This document shows positions 49,326-59,879 of a DNA stretch of 64,000 nucleotides, piece by piece. The DNA is from Heterostelium album PN500 (lineage: Eukaryota > Evosea > Eumycetozoa > Acytosteliales > Acytosteliaceae). The position numbers and the translations under genes were made by a program. The notes under the pieces were generated by a model that saw nothing but the letters and a program-made list of their open reading frames with translations, was not told the origin of the DNA and did not search any database. The stretch is from assembly GCF_000004825.1 (NCBI RefSeq), contig NW_008805085.1, forward strand, positions 744,001 to 808,000, read 5' to 3'. Within the stretch, counting starts at the first letter, position 1. The number at the start of each line of letters is the position of its first letter.

Positions 49326-50776
49326 TTAAAAAGCTGGCAATCCTTTCAAGTTTGGTGTGGCCCAAGCACAGTCTAATTCGATACCCAAGTTTTCGAATGG
49401 ACTACCTCTGACGATTCTGAAGAAACCTTGCTCTCCGTAGTACATTCCCCATGAATTTCTGACAATCCAATATGATTCACCATTCTCTTCTCCCCAACCA
49501 ACAATACTGACGATGTGATTTGGAATTGGAACTGCTACAAACTCTTTAAAAATACCACCAGTGTAACTTTCTAATTTATCTGTGGCATCAATAGAGCATG
49601 CCACTGGTCCTGTAAATACAATATATTAGCACTAATATTTAAATAAACAACATAACTAACCAATTAACTTACCTCTTGCATAAACTTCAGCCATAATTTC
49701 CTTCTCACCACTTACTTTACCAACCTCATCGACGGTAATATTGGTATATCTTTGAATGGCAACGCATGTACCATCTGGGTTGCAGGTTTTACAAGCTGGA
49801 GTACAGGCAAGTCCATTTACAGCTTGATATGGTTGACAGGTTTCGTCGACAATACCACTTTCAGCCATGAATTCATAAGCAGCACGGGGGTCTTTTTGAA
49901 AATGGATTGGATTAAGTCAATTTATATCGATATAGTAACAATTATAATATACTTACCACCACCATCACAAGTTCCACCACCATTACAATTGATCAAATGT
50001 TGTGGAGCCAAATTAACTTGAGGCCAAACAGCACGACGGATAATATTGATTCTGTCACTAAGGGCAGATGTGGAAGCGAAAGCCCAACAGCCACCACTGG
50101 ATGCATCCGTATTATAATGATTAATTCATTGAATTAAGAAATAGTTAGTAAAACATATTCATAAAAAAATTGGATGAAAAAAGGAAAAAAAAATTGGAAA
50201 ATGGAAAATAGAAAAGAGATAGATAAGGATACTTTATCCATCAATAGATAGTTGTAGCTGCTAGCCCTGTCTATACATCTCCATCATAGGTGATAAAGTA
50301 TACTTTATCATAAAATTTTCCAAAGTTGGTAAAGTTTGAGATATGTAGTTATGTAGAAGGATATGAATTGATATTGATACTAACCAATACTAGAATTAAC
50401 TATTAATAATTGTGTTTATAATATCTTTATAAATATTTAACTTACTTGTGGAATGTGCTGATTTCTGTTCATGGTCAAGTAGTTAACACCAGATACATTT
50501 GCCCAACTATTAAAAGTAGAAAAAGATATTATAAATATTAATATTAAAATTTAAAATATTTAAATATTCTACATACTTCCAAGAAGTTGGTACTTCAGTG
50601 ATATATTCACTTGGAAGTGGTGATTTGATTCTGTCTTGGAAGATTTCAGAACTCTTCTTGTAACACTTTTGACGAAGGCTACCACTGAAGACGTTGGTTT
50701 GTTGGTGCTCTTGAATGGCAGAGGCAACAACAGCTAATGCTACAACAGATACTAATAAATAAGCAGCAAATCTCAT
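49326..50776 (-). CDS. ctsZ: cathepsin Z (papain-family cysteine protease)
   Basis: Six exons (50776-50577, 50506-50446, 50389-50385, 50096-49957, 49891-49673, 49609-49326) give 302 residues, close to the family length. Signal peptide [20 protein letters not shown]; short propeptide with an N-terminal Cys segment typical of cathepsin Z; then [40 protein letters not shown] with the catalytic Cys, [48 protein letters not shown] with the catalytic His, and IVRNSWG with Asn. It is a lysosomal carboxypeptidase by family. The third exon is only 5 nt: without it the frame at the active site fails, with it Y-C-G-G-C-W is complete. Exon 5 uses an AAAAAG acceptor. Confidence 0.88.
50291..50310. repeat. 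20-bp perfect palindrome in a cathepsin Z intron
   Basis: TGATAAAGTATACTTTATCA is its own reverse complement. A related GGATACTTTATCC lies at 50227-50239, so the 288-base intron after the micro-exon contains inverted copies of one motif. Confidence 0.85.
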
Positions 50777-51792
50777 TTTTAAAATAATATTTATTTTGTA
50801 TATGAAAAAATAATGTTTAAAAGTGTCATGTGATTGTTTGACAACACACAATCCAAAAAAAATCAGACAGTTGAAAAAAAAATTTTAAATTTTTTTTATT
50901 TTTTTTTTTTTACAATAGAATCGGAATTGTTCAACAGAGAAGAAAAAAACGGCGAAGAACAAATCTATTTTTCCAACAACTTTTACCAAACAACATGATC
51001 ATTTTGGAATTTCAAATGTCGTTGAACAAATCCAACAATATCGTCTGATTATTAAAAAAAACATACAATTAATATACATAAAATAAATATTTATTATTAG
51101 TTAAAATTGAACAATCGATTGATGTTATAAACTTTAATTAATTGCAATATATTTGTATAACACCTCATTATTATTTATTTTAATTTTTAAATATTAATTT
51201 TTGTAAATAGAACAACACCTGTCAGATCGTACTAGTGTAAAGATAGGAGTGATCACATTACAAGTAATTTAGATATTACTTTCTTTTCTTGACTGGCTAA
51301 TACCATTATCGTCATCATTGTACTTGTTTGTCATTTTTCTTTCTCTTGATTGATTTCTTTGTTGCTTCTTGAAACGGTGATCATCTTAATCATCATCACC
51401 ACCATCAAACTGAGTCGATTATAATCGACAACTTGGGCAACATCATGGTTTGATATTTTCTACATACTAGCCATTATTTGATACACTGACGAGAATGGAA
51501 TCTGTTGAAAGGCCATACATGACATGATAATCTTGATTGTTGTTAGCTATTGCTCTTTATGATTATTATTATTTAAACTAATATAAAAAAATCTAGATTC
51601 ACCTATAATAATAATAAAGTTAGTAATATTGCAACAAGTTCAGTAATACGAAAAGATTAGAGTTCACAAAAAATACCTTAAAAAAGTAAGAAAAATATTA
51701 AATAATTTTATTTATTTTGTTTCTTGTTTTGCTTCTTGTATTCTATCATCTTATTCATGATTCGTCCTCCGGTCACCCATCTTTGAGGAAGG
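50777..51792. other. gene-free region upstream of cathepsin Z
   Basis: AT-rich near the gene, then mixed-composition sequence from about 51210 that may be decayed coding DNA. No gene is supported. Confidence 0.4.
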
Positions 51793-52027
51793 TTATCGGT
51801 CAAATGAAAGAACAAGTTCAAAATCAATCACCAATTCTCTACCTCAAACTGATGCAATATGATAATTGAATCTCTTAGAATTCGTAGGCAACTGTTTGGA
51901 CATCAACAAGTTAATTCATTTCCAAACAGGAAATGGATCAGCAACATAATTCATTACATGAGCAACATAATTCTTTGAAATAGAGAATTGGTAATTGATT
52001 TGAACTTGTTCTTTTATTTGACCGATA
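51793..52027. repeat. imperfect 55-bp inverted repeat
   Basis: Arms 51793-51848 and 51974-52027 match in inverted orientation at about nine of ten bases, with four mismatches and a one-base gap; the core is AGAACAAGTTCAA. The spacer is about 125 bases. The right arm overlaps a decayed open frame on the minus strand. Confidence 0.8.
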
Positions 52028-52270
52028 GGTACATTGAGTATGAGGGCAACTAACTGTAGATTAGTTCTTATCTTTCGTCTGTGGAACAGGATCGGTGGTA
52101 TGGATGGAGCAAGAACATTCTTTTGAAGTTTGCTCATTGACAAACTCAATCTTGTTATTTCTTCAAAATCAATATTTGATGCTAATAATGATTCCGAATC
52201 TGTCTTTGTAAAATAATTCAAAATAGAATTCTTTGAAAGATTTGATTGAGAGCTGTTTGAAGTTAACTAC
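51916..52270 (-). pseudogene. open-frame relic, unknown protein
   Basis: A stop-free minus-strand frame of about 118 codons without an ATG at its start. It has protein-like composition (SKNSILNYFTKTDSESLLAS, NLQLVALILNVPIG). No family is recognised. The inverted repeat at 51793-52027 copies part of it, which fits a rearranged, decayed gene fragment rather than a working gene. Confidence 0.35.
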
Positions 52271-52511
52271 TCTAAGCTATCTTTTCTCCAGAGTTTGAAT
52301 TATTTTCTCTTCTCTTTCTCTTATAATAATAATAATTATTATTATGAAATAATATAAAATCAATAATAAAAAAAAATAATAGAATGTTTGTTTTTACAAA
52401 AATAATATTTAATTTAATTTTCTACATAAGAAGAAATTTTCCATTTTGACATATGTTAGAAATTTAGAGTCTGTAAGTTTATTTTTTCAAGTCACAACCA
52501 TGTTTTCAAGT

Positions 52512-52618
52512 GTGAAAAATTAAAATTTTGATAAGTTATCTTGCTGCATTTAAATCAATCATTCTTCTCTTTACCTATAGTAAACTATAGATAACTTATC
52601 AAAATTTTAATTTTTCAC
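52512..52618. repeat. perfect 30-bp inverted repeat (hairpin)
   Basis: Arms 52512-52541 and 52589-52618 are perfect reverse complements over 30 bases (core AATTTTGATAAGTTATCT), with a 47-base loop that contains a smaller palindrome, CTATAGTAAACTATAG. No gene overlaps it. It could be a small non-coding RNA precursor, a short inverted-repeat element or a terminator-like structure. Confidence 0.9.
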
Positions 52619-53272
52619 TATGTACTATAGAAATCTCTATTTGATCAATAGAATCTTGATAGTTTTGTTGTTAATTGGACATTCCTTTCTTGGAATACAT
52701 TTTTTCTTTACTTTAATCTCTTTCTTATTTATTATTTATATTCAACATAAAAATAATACTCAAGAATTATTTTAAAAAAAAATATAACTTCAACACTGCA
52801 AAATGTGTTATCATTTTACAGGTTGGGTTTTTTTTTTGCACAGCTTTTTTTGAATTCTCGCATTATTTTTGCAAAAGCACACAAAAGCTATGCAAAATTT
52901 TTTCATTTTTTGGATGAAATTACACATATAAATACAACAATATCATTTGATTGTATTTGAATATCAACACCATATTATTATTTTTTTATTTTTACTCTTT
53001 TTTAAATATCACTGTCCTATTTTACTGTACTCTAATTATTTATACCAAAGATTTTATAATTTGGGGGTTTGTAATAAAATGATTTTCATTAATGATTTCA
53101 CACAAAAAAAAAAAAAACAAAACAATGATCACCTGCAATGAATTTACAATTACATTATTAAAAATAAATTGTATTAATCATATTAAATTTAATAACAAAT
53201 TATGATTAAAAAGATGATTCATTGTATAATTTATTTATACTTACTTATCTAGCTGTATAAAAAAATAAATAA
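52619..53272. other. gene-free spacer upstream of the gene at 53273
   Basis: AT-rich DNA with A/T runs, likely the promoter of the next gene. A 64-codon open frame at 52947 is low complexity and is not supported. Confidence 0.45.
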
Positions 53273-54219
53273 ATGTTTAGATTATTATACTTTCTATTGA
53301 TAGTATCAATAACTATTGGTGGCATTTTATCATATGAGGACAAGATAGATAAGTCGTCATCATATCCGCCAGGTTTATTTTATTATTGTGGTAAATAAAA
53401 TACATTTATTAATTCAAGTAATAGATTTTTAATAAATAAAAAATAGATCCATCAAGGCCAACTTATTGTTTCTGGGTGGGTCGTCCAGGTGCAGATCAAA
53501 CAATACCTCCAACCACATCTTTTAACCAACCACCATCATTTAATGGTAACCAATACATCCCACAATTACCATCGATCAACCTTGGTGGTTTTGATACTCT
53601 ATCGCTGGTTAGAGAGCTTCTAAAACAATTGATTGACCAGATTTTATTGAGCAAAGGTTGGACTCACTCTGTGGTAGAAACCTATTCTCCACCAACATCT
53701 GAAGGATCTACTTTTACCATAGGTGCAAGTGGTACTAGTACTTCATTTACATCTTCTGGATCCTCATTCTCATCGTCTTCACTCGGATCATCTTCCTCTT
53801 CAAGATCAGGTGGTGAAGGATCAACTCCAGCATTTCAGACAACTCCAGTGAACGGAAGAGTACCTGTTCAATACCAAGCATCGATCACAGGCTTTATAGG
53901 AGGAACATCGCCATCCATTCAAGATAGTTCGCCACCAGCCATTCAGTCGCGTTTCTATCCAAGTCAGTTGTTCCCACCTCAGGAAATAGATACTGATTCC
54001 GAATTTGATGATTTCGAAAAATCACTTCCGCCATCACAAATCTGGCAAGGTCCTGGTAATGGTGATGAGCACCAATCAAGTCTATCAACTGAATCTGATC
54101 AGCCATCAAGTCTATCAACTGAATCTGATCAACCATCAAGTCTATCAACTGAATCTGATCAACCAATTGATAATGAAACTTTCGGTGGTCAACTATTAGG
54201 TAATTTAATTGATAATTAA
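53273..54219 (+). CDS. secreted Ser/Pro-rich protein with 10-residue repeats
   Basis: Two exons (53273-53390, 53447-54219) give 296 residues. Signal peptide MFRLLYFLLIVSITIGGILS, then YPPGLFYYCDPSRPTYCFWV with two cysteines, which could form a disulfide. A region rich in Gln, Pro and hydrophobic residues (FDTLSLVRELLKQLIDQILL) is followed by Ser-rich stretches. Near the end is a tandem repeat of SSLSTESDQP (three copies, 54073-54162, 30 bases each). The donor was chosen after YYC because it joins to DPSRPTYC in frame. There is no transmembrane segment or clear GPI signal. The function is unknown; it is probably secreted during development. Confidence 0.75.
54073..54162 (+). repeat. 30-bp tandem repeat, three units
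   Basis: Three nearly identical 30-base units coding SSLSTESDQP or nearly so, in the 3' part of the secreted-protein gene. Confidence 0.85.
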
Positions 54220-54341
54220 AAAGAAATTAAAAAAAAAAAAGAAAAAGAAAAAGTAAACTTTATAAACAAATAAACAAAAATAATTTAATATATAAAGATA
54301 TTTTATTATTATTATTATTATTATTATTATAATTGTTATTT

Positions 54342-57300
54342 TTAACAATATGGTAGATATGTCATTATTGGTAATTGTATTACATCAGATGTTCCAATAT
54401 TACAAAAACTTATTCTAACTTTGGTGTATGGACCACAGAGTTGTCCGTCCAACAAGATGTCGAATGGTTTCTTTCGTTCGTCTTTTTGACATTCAATTTC
54501 GATGGCGTTCATAGTAAATAGTGTTGGATCTTCGCTCTTGGCTCTCTTCTTTTTGGCATCGAATTCGATGAGACCTAGTTCCATGAGTGCTGGTGATGTA
54601 TCTTTGGTCGATGTTTTACTGGTGAATTTCGGTAGTTGGTTGACAATCGATATCTCATAGTAGGTCTTAAAATCTAGTACGATCTGTTGAATTTGTGTTC
54701 CCAGTGGATTGACTATACCAATCTTGGCAGAGAGTGAGGCCGGTGGATATTTTGCCATACGATTGTTCAGCGTGCTTTCAATGATCGCTTGATCACCGGT
54801 GCCCTGACAGTAGGCATTCAAACCAATCTCGGCACGATGGAAGAAAGGTATGGTTTGATAGTTATCATCATTCCAACCCTCACATTTCATCAATGGAATA
54901 TCAAGCTTAAACGATGCTTCACGGAACAAGTATTCTACCTCTGACATGATGATAGCAGAAGGTGTACGAGTCAATGTCGAATCTGCTTCAGTCGATTGTT
55001 GTTGTTGTTGTTGCTGTTGTTGAGAAGCTTGTTGTAATGAATGAAAACTCATACTCTTTCTATCTTCTCTTAAACCAGACATTGATTCAATAACAGATTG
55101 ATCCGATTGATTGTTTGATGATGGTTTAAATGTTGGAATGATTTCATATAATGAACTAAATATAAATAAATTGGTTTTATTCATATGTTAGTTATTGTTT
55201 TGATTTTGATTTGATTTTCAAATTGTTATGATTTGTTTTTTTTTTTTTTAATAACTTACTTTAATATAGTTGATACTTGTCTTTGATACCAATTATCAAA
55301 TGTAGATACAAAGTCAGTGAATTTACAATTATTACCGGCAGGAATTAAATAGAATTGAATATCGAGATCACTGAATAACTCTGGTGAATGATACTTTAGA
55401 TAGACATAGGATCCTACTAAATGGTGTACTGATGCATCATTACCAACAATACATATCTTTATGGTTTGAGAGTATTGCTCCTCTTGGTAGTTTGACAATA
55501 GATTCACCAAGATATTCATTGTCTTTTTATAAACAGGTATATTGAATTGTGTAGATAGTTCATCTGGTTTCTTATTCTTTATACTCATTCTATAAAGTGA
55601 TGAAAAATGATAATATAAATTTGGTAATCTATAATCATAAAAAAAAAGATAATTAATATATTATAATTGTAAAATCTATTTTTTTTTTTATACAAACATT
55701 GTAGGTTGTGGAATATGTTTAAATAATGTCTTTTTAGATAATTTAATAATCTCTTCTCTAATTATACTCAATTCTTTCATTCTAATTGATTTACATTCAT
55801 TTTCATCTCTAAATAATTATATGGTTATTATTAGTAAATGGTTTGAACGATTGATATGATAAACTTACAAAATCATTGTTTTGTTTAATATATCTATAAT
55901 TTTAAGATGAATATGTGAAATATCGTTTGGTTCAACAAATTCTAATCCTAATGCTGAATTATCTATACCCATTATACGTTGATATACATCTATTGATAAA
56001 ATATAAAAGTTTGTTTTGTATTAATATGAATGATTTTTTATAACTTATTATTATTATTATTATTATAACTTACTTGCAATTATATTTGATTGTAATTGTG
56101 TAATGGATGGAGTTGAACTATTTTTAATGTTATGTTCAAATATCTCTTGAATCGATAGTGCATCTGAATTGTAACGATCTATTAACATATGAACGATTGG
56201 TCTATTCTTCATTTGATAGATTGACGATGTTATCGATGAGACTACGTTGGTTGCAACATTCGATGTGGAGGCTGGTGCTGGTGGTGTGGTCGATGCAGAG
56301 AGTGTCTGCATCACTGCAGGCATCTCATATGCCAACATGGCACGGTAGTAGCTTCCAGGACATTGGTGTTCCATTGTGAGTGTCTCCAAGATGTCATTGG
56401 CAAAGTCACAGTAGGGACGTGGCCACATGTAATAAGTCTTTACAATGGACAATGCCATAGAGATAATCGAAGGAGGAACAATCGGTGCTACCAAAAGATA
56501 GTGTTTCAACATCTGTAAAAAGTAGAGCATACGTTTCTCAAGAAGAAGTGGGTGTTTGAGAAAGAGAAAGAGATTTTCAAATATCATCTTTGTCTTTTGT
56601 AATGATTGTATTGGTTGTGGAATAGCTATAGGTTGTTGTTGTTGCTGTGTTGTTTGTTGTAACTGTTGTGGTTGTTGTTGTGGTTGTTGTTGTTGTTGCT
56701 GTTGTTGTGTTGATTGTGCTTGCTGTGGTTGTTGTTGTTGCACAATGATTGATTGTTGTTGTAATGTATTGGTAATGGCAGTGTTTAACCAACTTTTAAT
56801 ACTCTTTTGTGGCTCTGTTACATTGGATAGGTCAGAACAACGATCGATAAGGTAGAATATATAGTCGTTGGAATCTTTGAAACCTGGTGATAGAAGCTTT
56901 AACATATCAGAGGTATTGGCATCTCTTGACATCAAATCACTGTATTTACCAAGAATAAACTTCAATGCTGGATTGTTAGAGTTGAAATTGTTAAACAGAG
57001 CAATAAAGGTAAGACTTGTAATGATCGATAGCTTCATAGAGTCAATCTCTTTCTGTTCCTCTGGAGACAAGACAGGTTGTTGAGTAACTATGGTTTGTGC
57101 TTGTGTTTGCGAAGATATCGAATTTGGTGTATTAGGATTGGATGTTGGTGTTGAATTTGAAGTTGAAGTTGTTGTAGTTGTAGTTGTTGTTGTTGTAGAA
57201 TTGGTAGAAGATTGTAAGGATATAGAAGGTATCTGTGGAGATGTAACTGTTGGTGATAAAACAACATTATTATTATTATTATTGTTGTTGTTGTTATTGT

Positions 57301-58246
57301 TATTATTTTGAGATGTAGTAGTTGGAGTTGATCCGTTTGGTGTAGAGGATAATAATAAAGATGGAATGGTACTATTGATTGTCAATGGCACTGTTGGTAT
57401 GATATTATTATTGTTTGCATTCGATTGTTGAGTGGATGGATCTATTGGTTCGATTGTGATTATTGGTTCTTTGGAGGATGGTGAGTTTGTAATCGAGTAA
57501 ACATTGTTGCCAATGATTAGTTGTTGATGAATGATCTGTTGTGTCGGTTGGTTACCACTCACTGCCGACATCATTGTCATCAATGCTCTTGGACTGAGAT
57601 CTTCATCACTACTACCGACCAACTCATCGGAATTGTTATTATCATCGCCATCATCAACACTATTATCACCAGAAGCCGAAACAGGTACATTTGAAATACT
57701 ATTTAAATCTAATGTTGACATTGATGTGGTTAATGTTGTATTATTACTACTATTATTAATGTTATTATTATTTGTATTTGTATTTGATGTTAATATTGAC
57801 ATTAATATTGAAATGAGTGGAGTTGAACGTTTATCGAGCATGGTTGTAAGTTGAATATATTTTGTCAAGAGTATTGAGATTATAAGTGAAATGATATCAG
57901 GATTGCATTCTACATTATGCATTAGAGTATCCCAGACAACAGAGTGTGTAGATACTGAAGAACATAGTTTTAATTCAACTGAATGTTGTAATATTTCAGA
58001 TATCTGCATTAATGTTGGATGTGGTGAGAATGTACTATTATTATTATTACTATTACTACCATTATTATTATTAATAATAGTGTTCTTTGTTGATTGATGT
58101 GTTGGTGAATTTAATAATGTTACAGTTACATTATTACTATTATTACTATTATTATTAGTATCATCTAAACTATTCTTTTTAATATTATTATTAGTTCCAT
58201 TAGTATTACTTTTTACATTATTATTATTATCTATATCTTGATTCAT
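54342..58246 (-). CDS. PI3-kinase regulatory subunit, p101/PIK3R5-like
   Basis: Five exons (58246-56074, 55989-55869, 55808-55698, 55628-55260, 55155-54342) give 1195 residues in frame. The match to p101 is in pieces along the protein: YYMWPRPYCDFANDILETLT (p101: [20 protein letters not shown]), SYYRAMLAYEMP, IKICIVGNDASVHHLVGSYV then LDIQFYLIPAG (p101: LRVVVFGSDRISGKVARAYS, LQFFYVPV), FDNWYQRQVSTIL (LDPWYERNVLGL), and the end KPFDILLDGQLCG...VIQLPIMTYLP (CPFAVCLDQDE...LCLPIMTF). In animals p101 links class IB PI3K to G-beta-gamma. The first exon contains long poly-Asn, Thr and Gln inserts and an N-terminal helical region. Exon 3 uses a GTTTGT donor because the GTATAA donor breaks the frame. 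Family recognition rests on remembered p101 sequence. Confidence 0.75.
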
Positions 58247-58496
58247 CTTTTAAGATTGAATGATTATATTTTGATCAATCACTAATAAAATTAAGATATA
58301 GAATATTGATTAATCAATGAAAATAAAAAAAAGCATATTATTTTTTTTTGATTGGGGTAGACCCATTGGTTTTATTTTCACCCACCATCTCTTTTGCCAT
58401 ATTTAAATAAGATTTTTATTCAGTTATTTTTGTTGATTTTTTTTTTTTTTGACTATCAAATTATTATTTTATATTTATATTTTATAATTTATTTAT

Positions 58497-59879
58497 TTAT
58501 ACATTTTTTATACAATGTGGAATACCATTAATAAATGATTTGATTCCGTCACATTCTAGACAATCATCACCAAAGAAACCTATAATACATTTACAGTAGC
58601 TACTTGGTGGTGGTGTGATTACCGTACTATTGTTATTGTTGTTATTAATATTATCATTTGTTGTGGAACTTGGAGATAATGATGTTGTAGTTGTACTAAT
58701 ACTATTTATTTTAATTATTCCTTTCTCTGCTATTGGTAATAATACAGTGTTGTTGGCAAGACTCATGGTTGAAGCTGGCCAAACTACTTTATTCAACTTT
58801 CCATCTATCAACTCTTCGATAGTAGTCTTGTTTCTCATGATGATCGTCCTGTTGTCGTCAAATATCAACATGTTGCTAATGTCGTTGTTGCTATGAATCA
58901 GTTGATTGAATCCACCATTCACCGTATCGATCCAGTAGATTCCTTTGTTTGTCAATATATAAAGACTGTCCTTGTGAAACTCGATCTGTTTGATGCTTGC
59001 CGAGTTTGATGTTTCGGTGTATCCATCTGCCTTGTTGATGTCCGACGGTGTTATATCTATGGCGACATTGGAATTGCCATAGGCGTCACCACATTTCAAA
59101 CAAGCGAAAAACAACTTGTTGTCCTCGACCCAGAAGATATCCTTCTCAGAGATGGTCAGTGCCGAGCAAGTATTGTTGGTGTTGTACAACTTGATTTGCT
59201 TGACAAACATGTCCAACTCGTCATAGTTGTTCTTGACAATGGAGCTATTGGAACACGAGTAGAATTCATTGCTATACAATGTACCAGCTGGCGACATACC
59301 GAATGAAGATCGTGCATAGTATTCGCCATTCGACAAGACGTGAATCGATGAGCTTTGAGTATTGTTGACACCACTGACAAAATATTTATTGTAACCTGGT
59401 CGTCTGGCTCGGCTTGGATTTTCAGGCTCATCAACACTATTGACCACATCTACACTGACTAGAAATTCCACTGGCAAATCAATGACCGATTCAAACACCA
59501 GAGGCTTATCTGATTCGTAACTGACTGAAACTATCTGGTTATCATGGCAACTCAACAAAAAGAAGGTTGTATTCTCAAAGGATGCCAATCCACCTACCAA
59601 CTTACAATCATCCAAAGCCAACGTTTTCAGTTTAATTGATGAATCTACTACTTTACCTTTGGAATTGGTTGCAATACTATTAGTAGTAGATGTTGTAGTT
59701 GAAATTATATTTATGGTTGTATTTGTTTTTCTAATACTACTGGGTGGCACTACACATACACGATATGGATAATTTGGACACTCCCAATCATCTGTACAAC
59801 TGGAATTCGTTTTCGATATCAATAATAAAAGTATAAAATAACTGATAAAAATAGTATTATTATTTCTAAAAACAAACAT
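58497..59879 (-). CDS. secreted protein with EGF-like C-terminus
   Basis: Single exon, 460 residues. A hydrophobic signal peptide (FISYFILLLLISKTNS) is followed by a Cys pair (CTDDWECPNYPYRVCVVPP) resembling an EGF-like or short disulfide unit. A long middle region looks like a beta-propeller: KLKTLALDDCKLVGGLASF, TFFLLSCHDNQIVSVSYESD, DIFWVEDNKLFFACLKCGD, SLYILTNKGIYWIDTVNGGF, MLIFDDNRTIIMRNK. After a Ser/Thr/Asn linker comes an EGF-like end, YCKCIIGFFGDDCLECDG. No transmembrane helix is seen. It is probably an extracellular or cell-surface protein; the family is unknown. Confidence 0.8.
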   Translation of the reverse strand: MFVFRNNNTIFISYFILLLLISKTNSSCTDDWECPNYPYRVCVVPPSSIRKTNTTINIISTTTSTTNSIATNSKGKVVDSSIKLKTLALDDCKLVGGLASFENTTFFLLSCHDNQIVSVSYESDKPLVFESVIDLPVEFLVSVDVVNSVDEPENPSRARRPGYNKYFVSGVNNTQSSSIHVLSNGEYYARSSFGMSPAGTLYSNEFYSCSNSSIVKNNYDELDMFVKQIKLYNTNNTCSALTISEKDIFWVEDNKLFFACLKCGDAYGNSNVAIDITPSDINKADGYTETSNSASIKQIEFHKDSLYILTNKGIYWIDTVNGGFNQLIHSNNDISNMLIFDDNRTIIMRNKTTIEELIDGKLNKVVWPASTMSLANNTVLLPIAEKGIIKINSISTTTTSLSPSSTTNDNINNNNNNSTVITPPPSSYCKCIIGFFGDDCLECDGIKSFINGIPHCIKNV

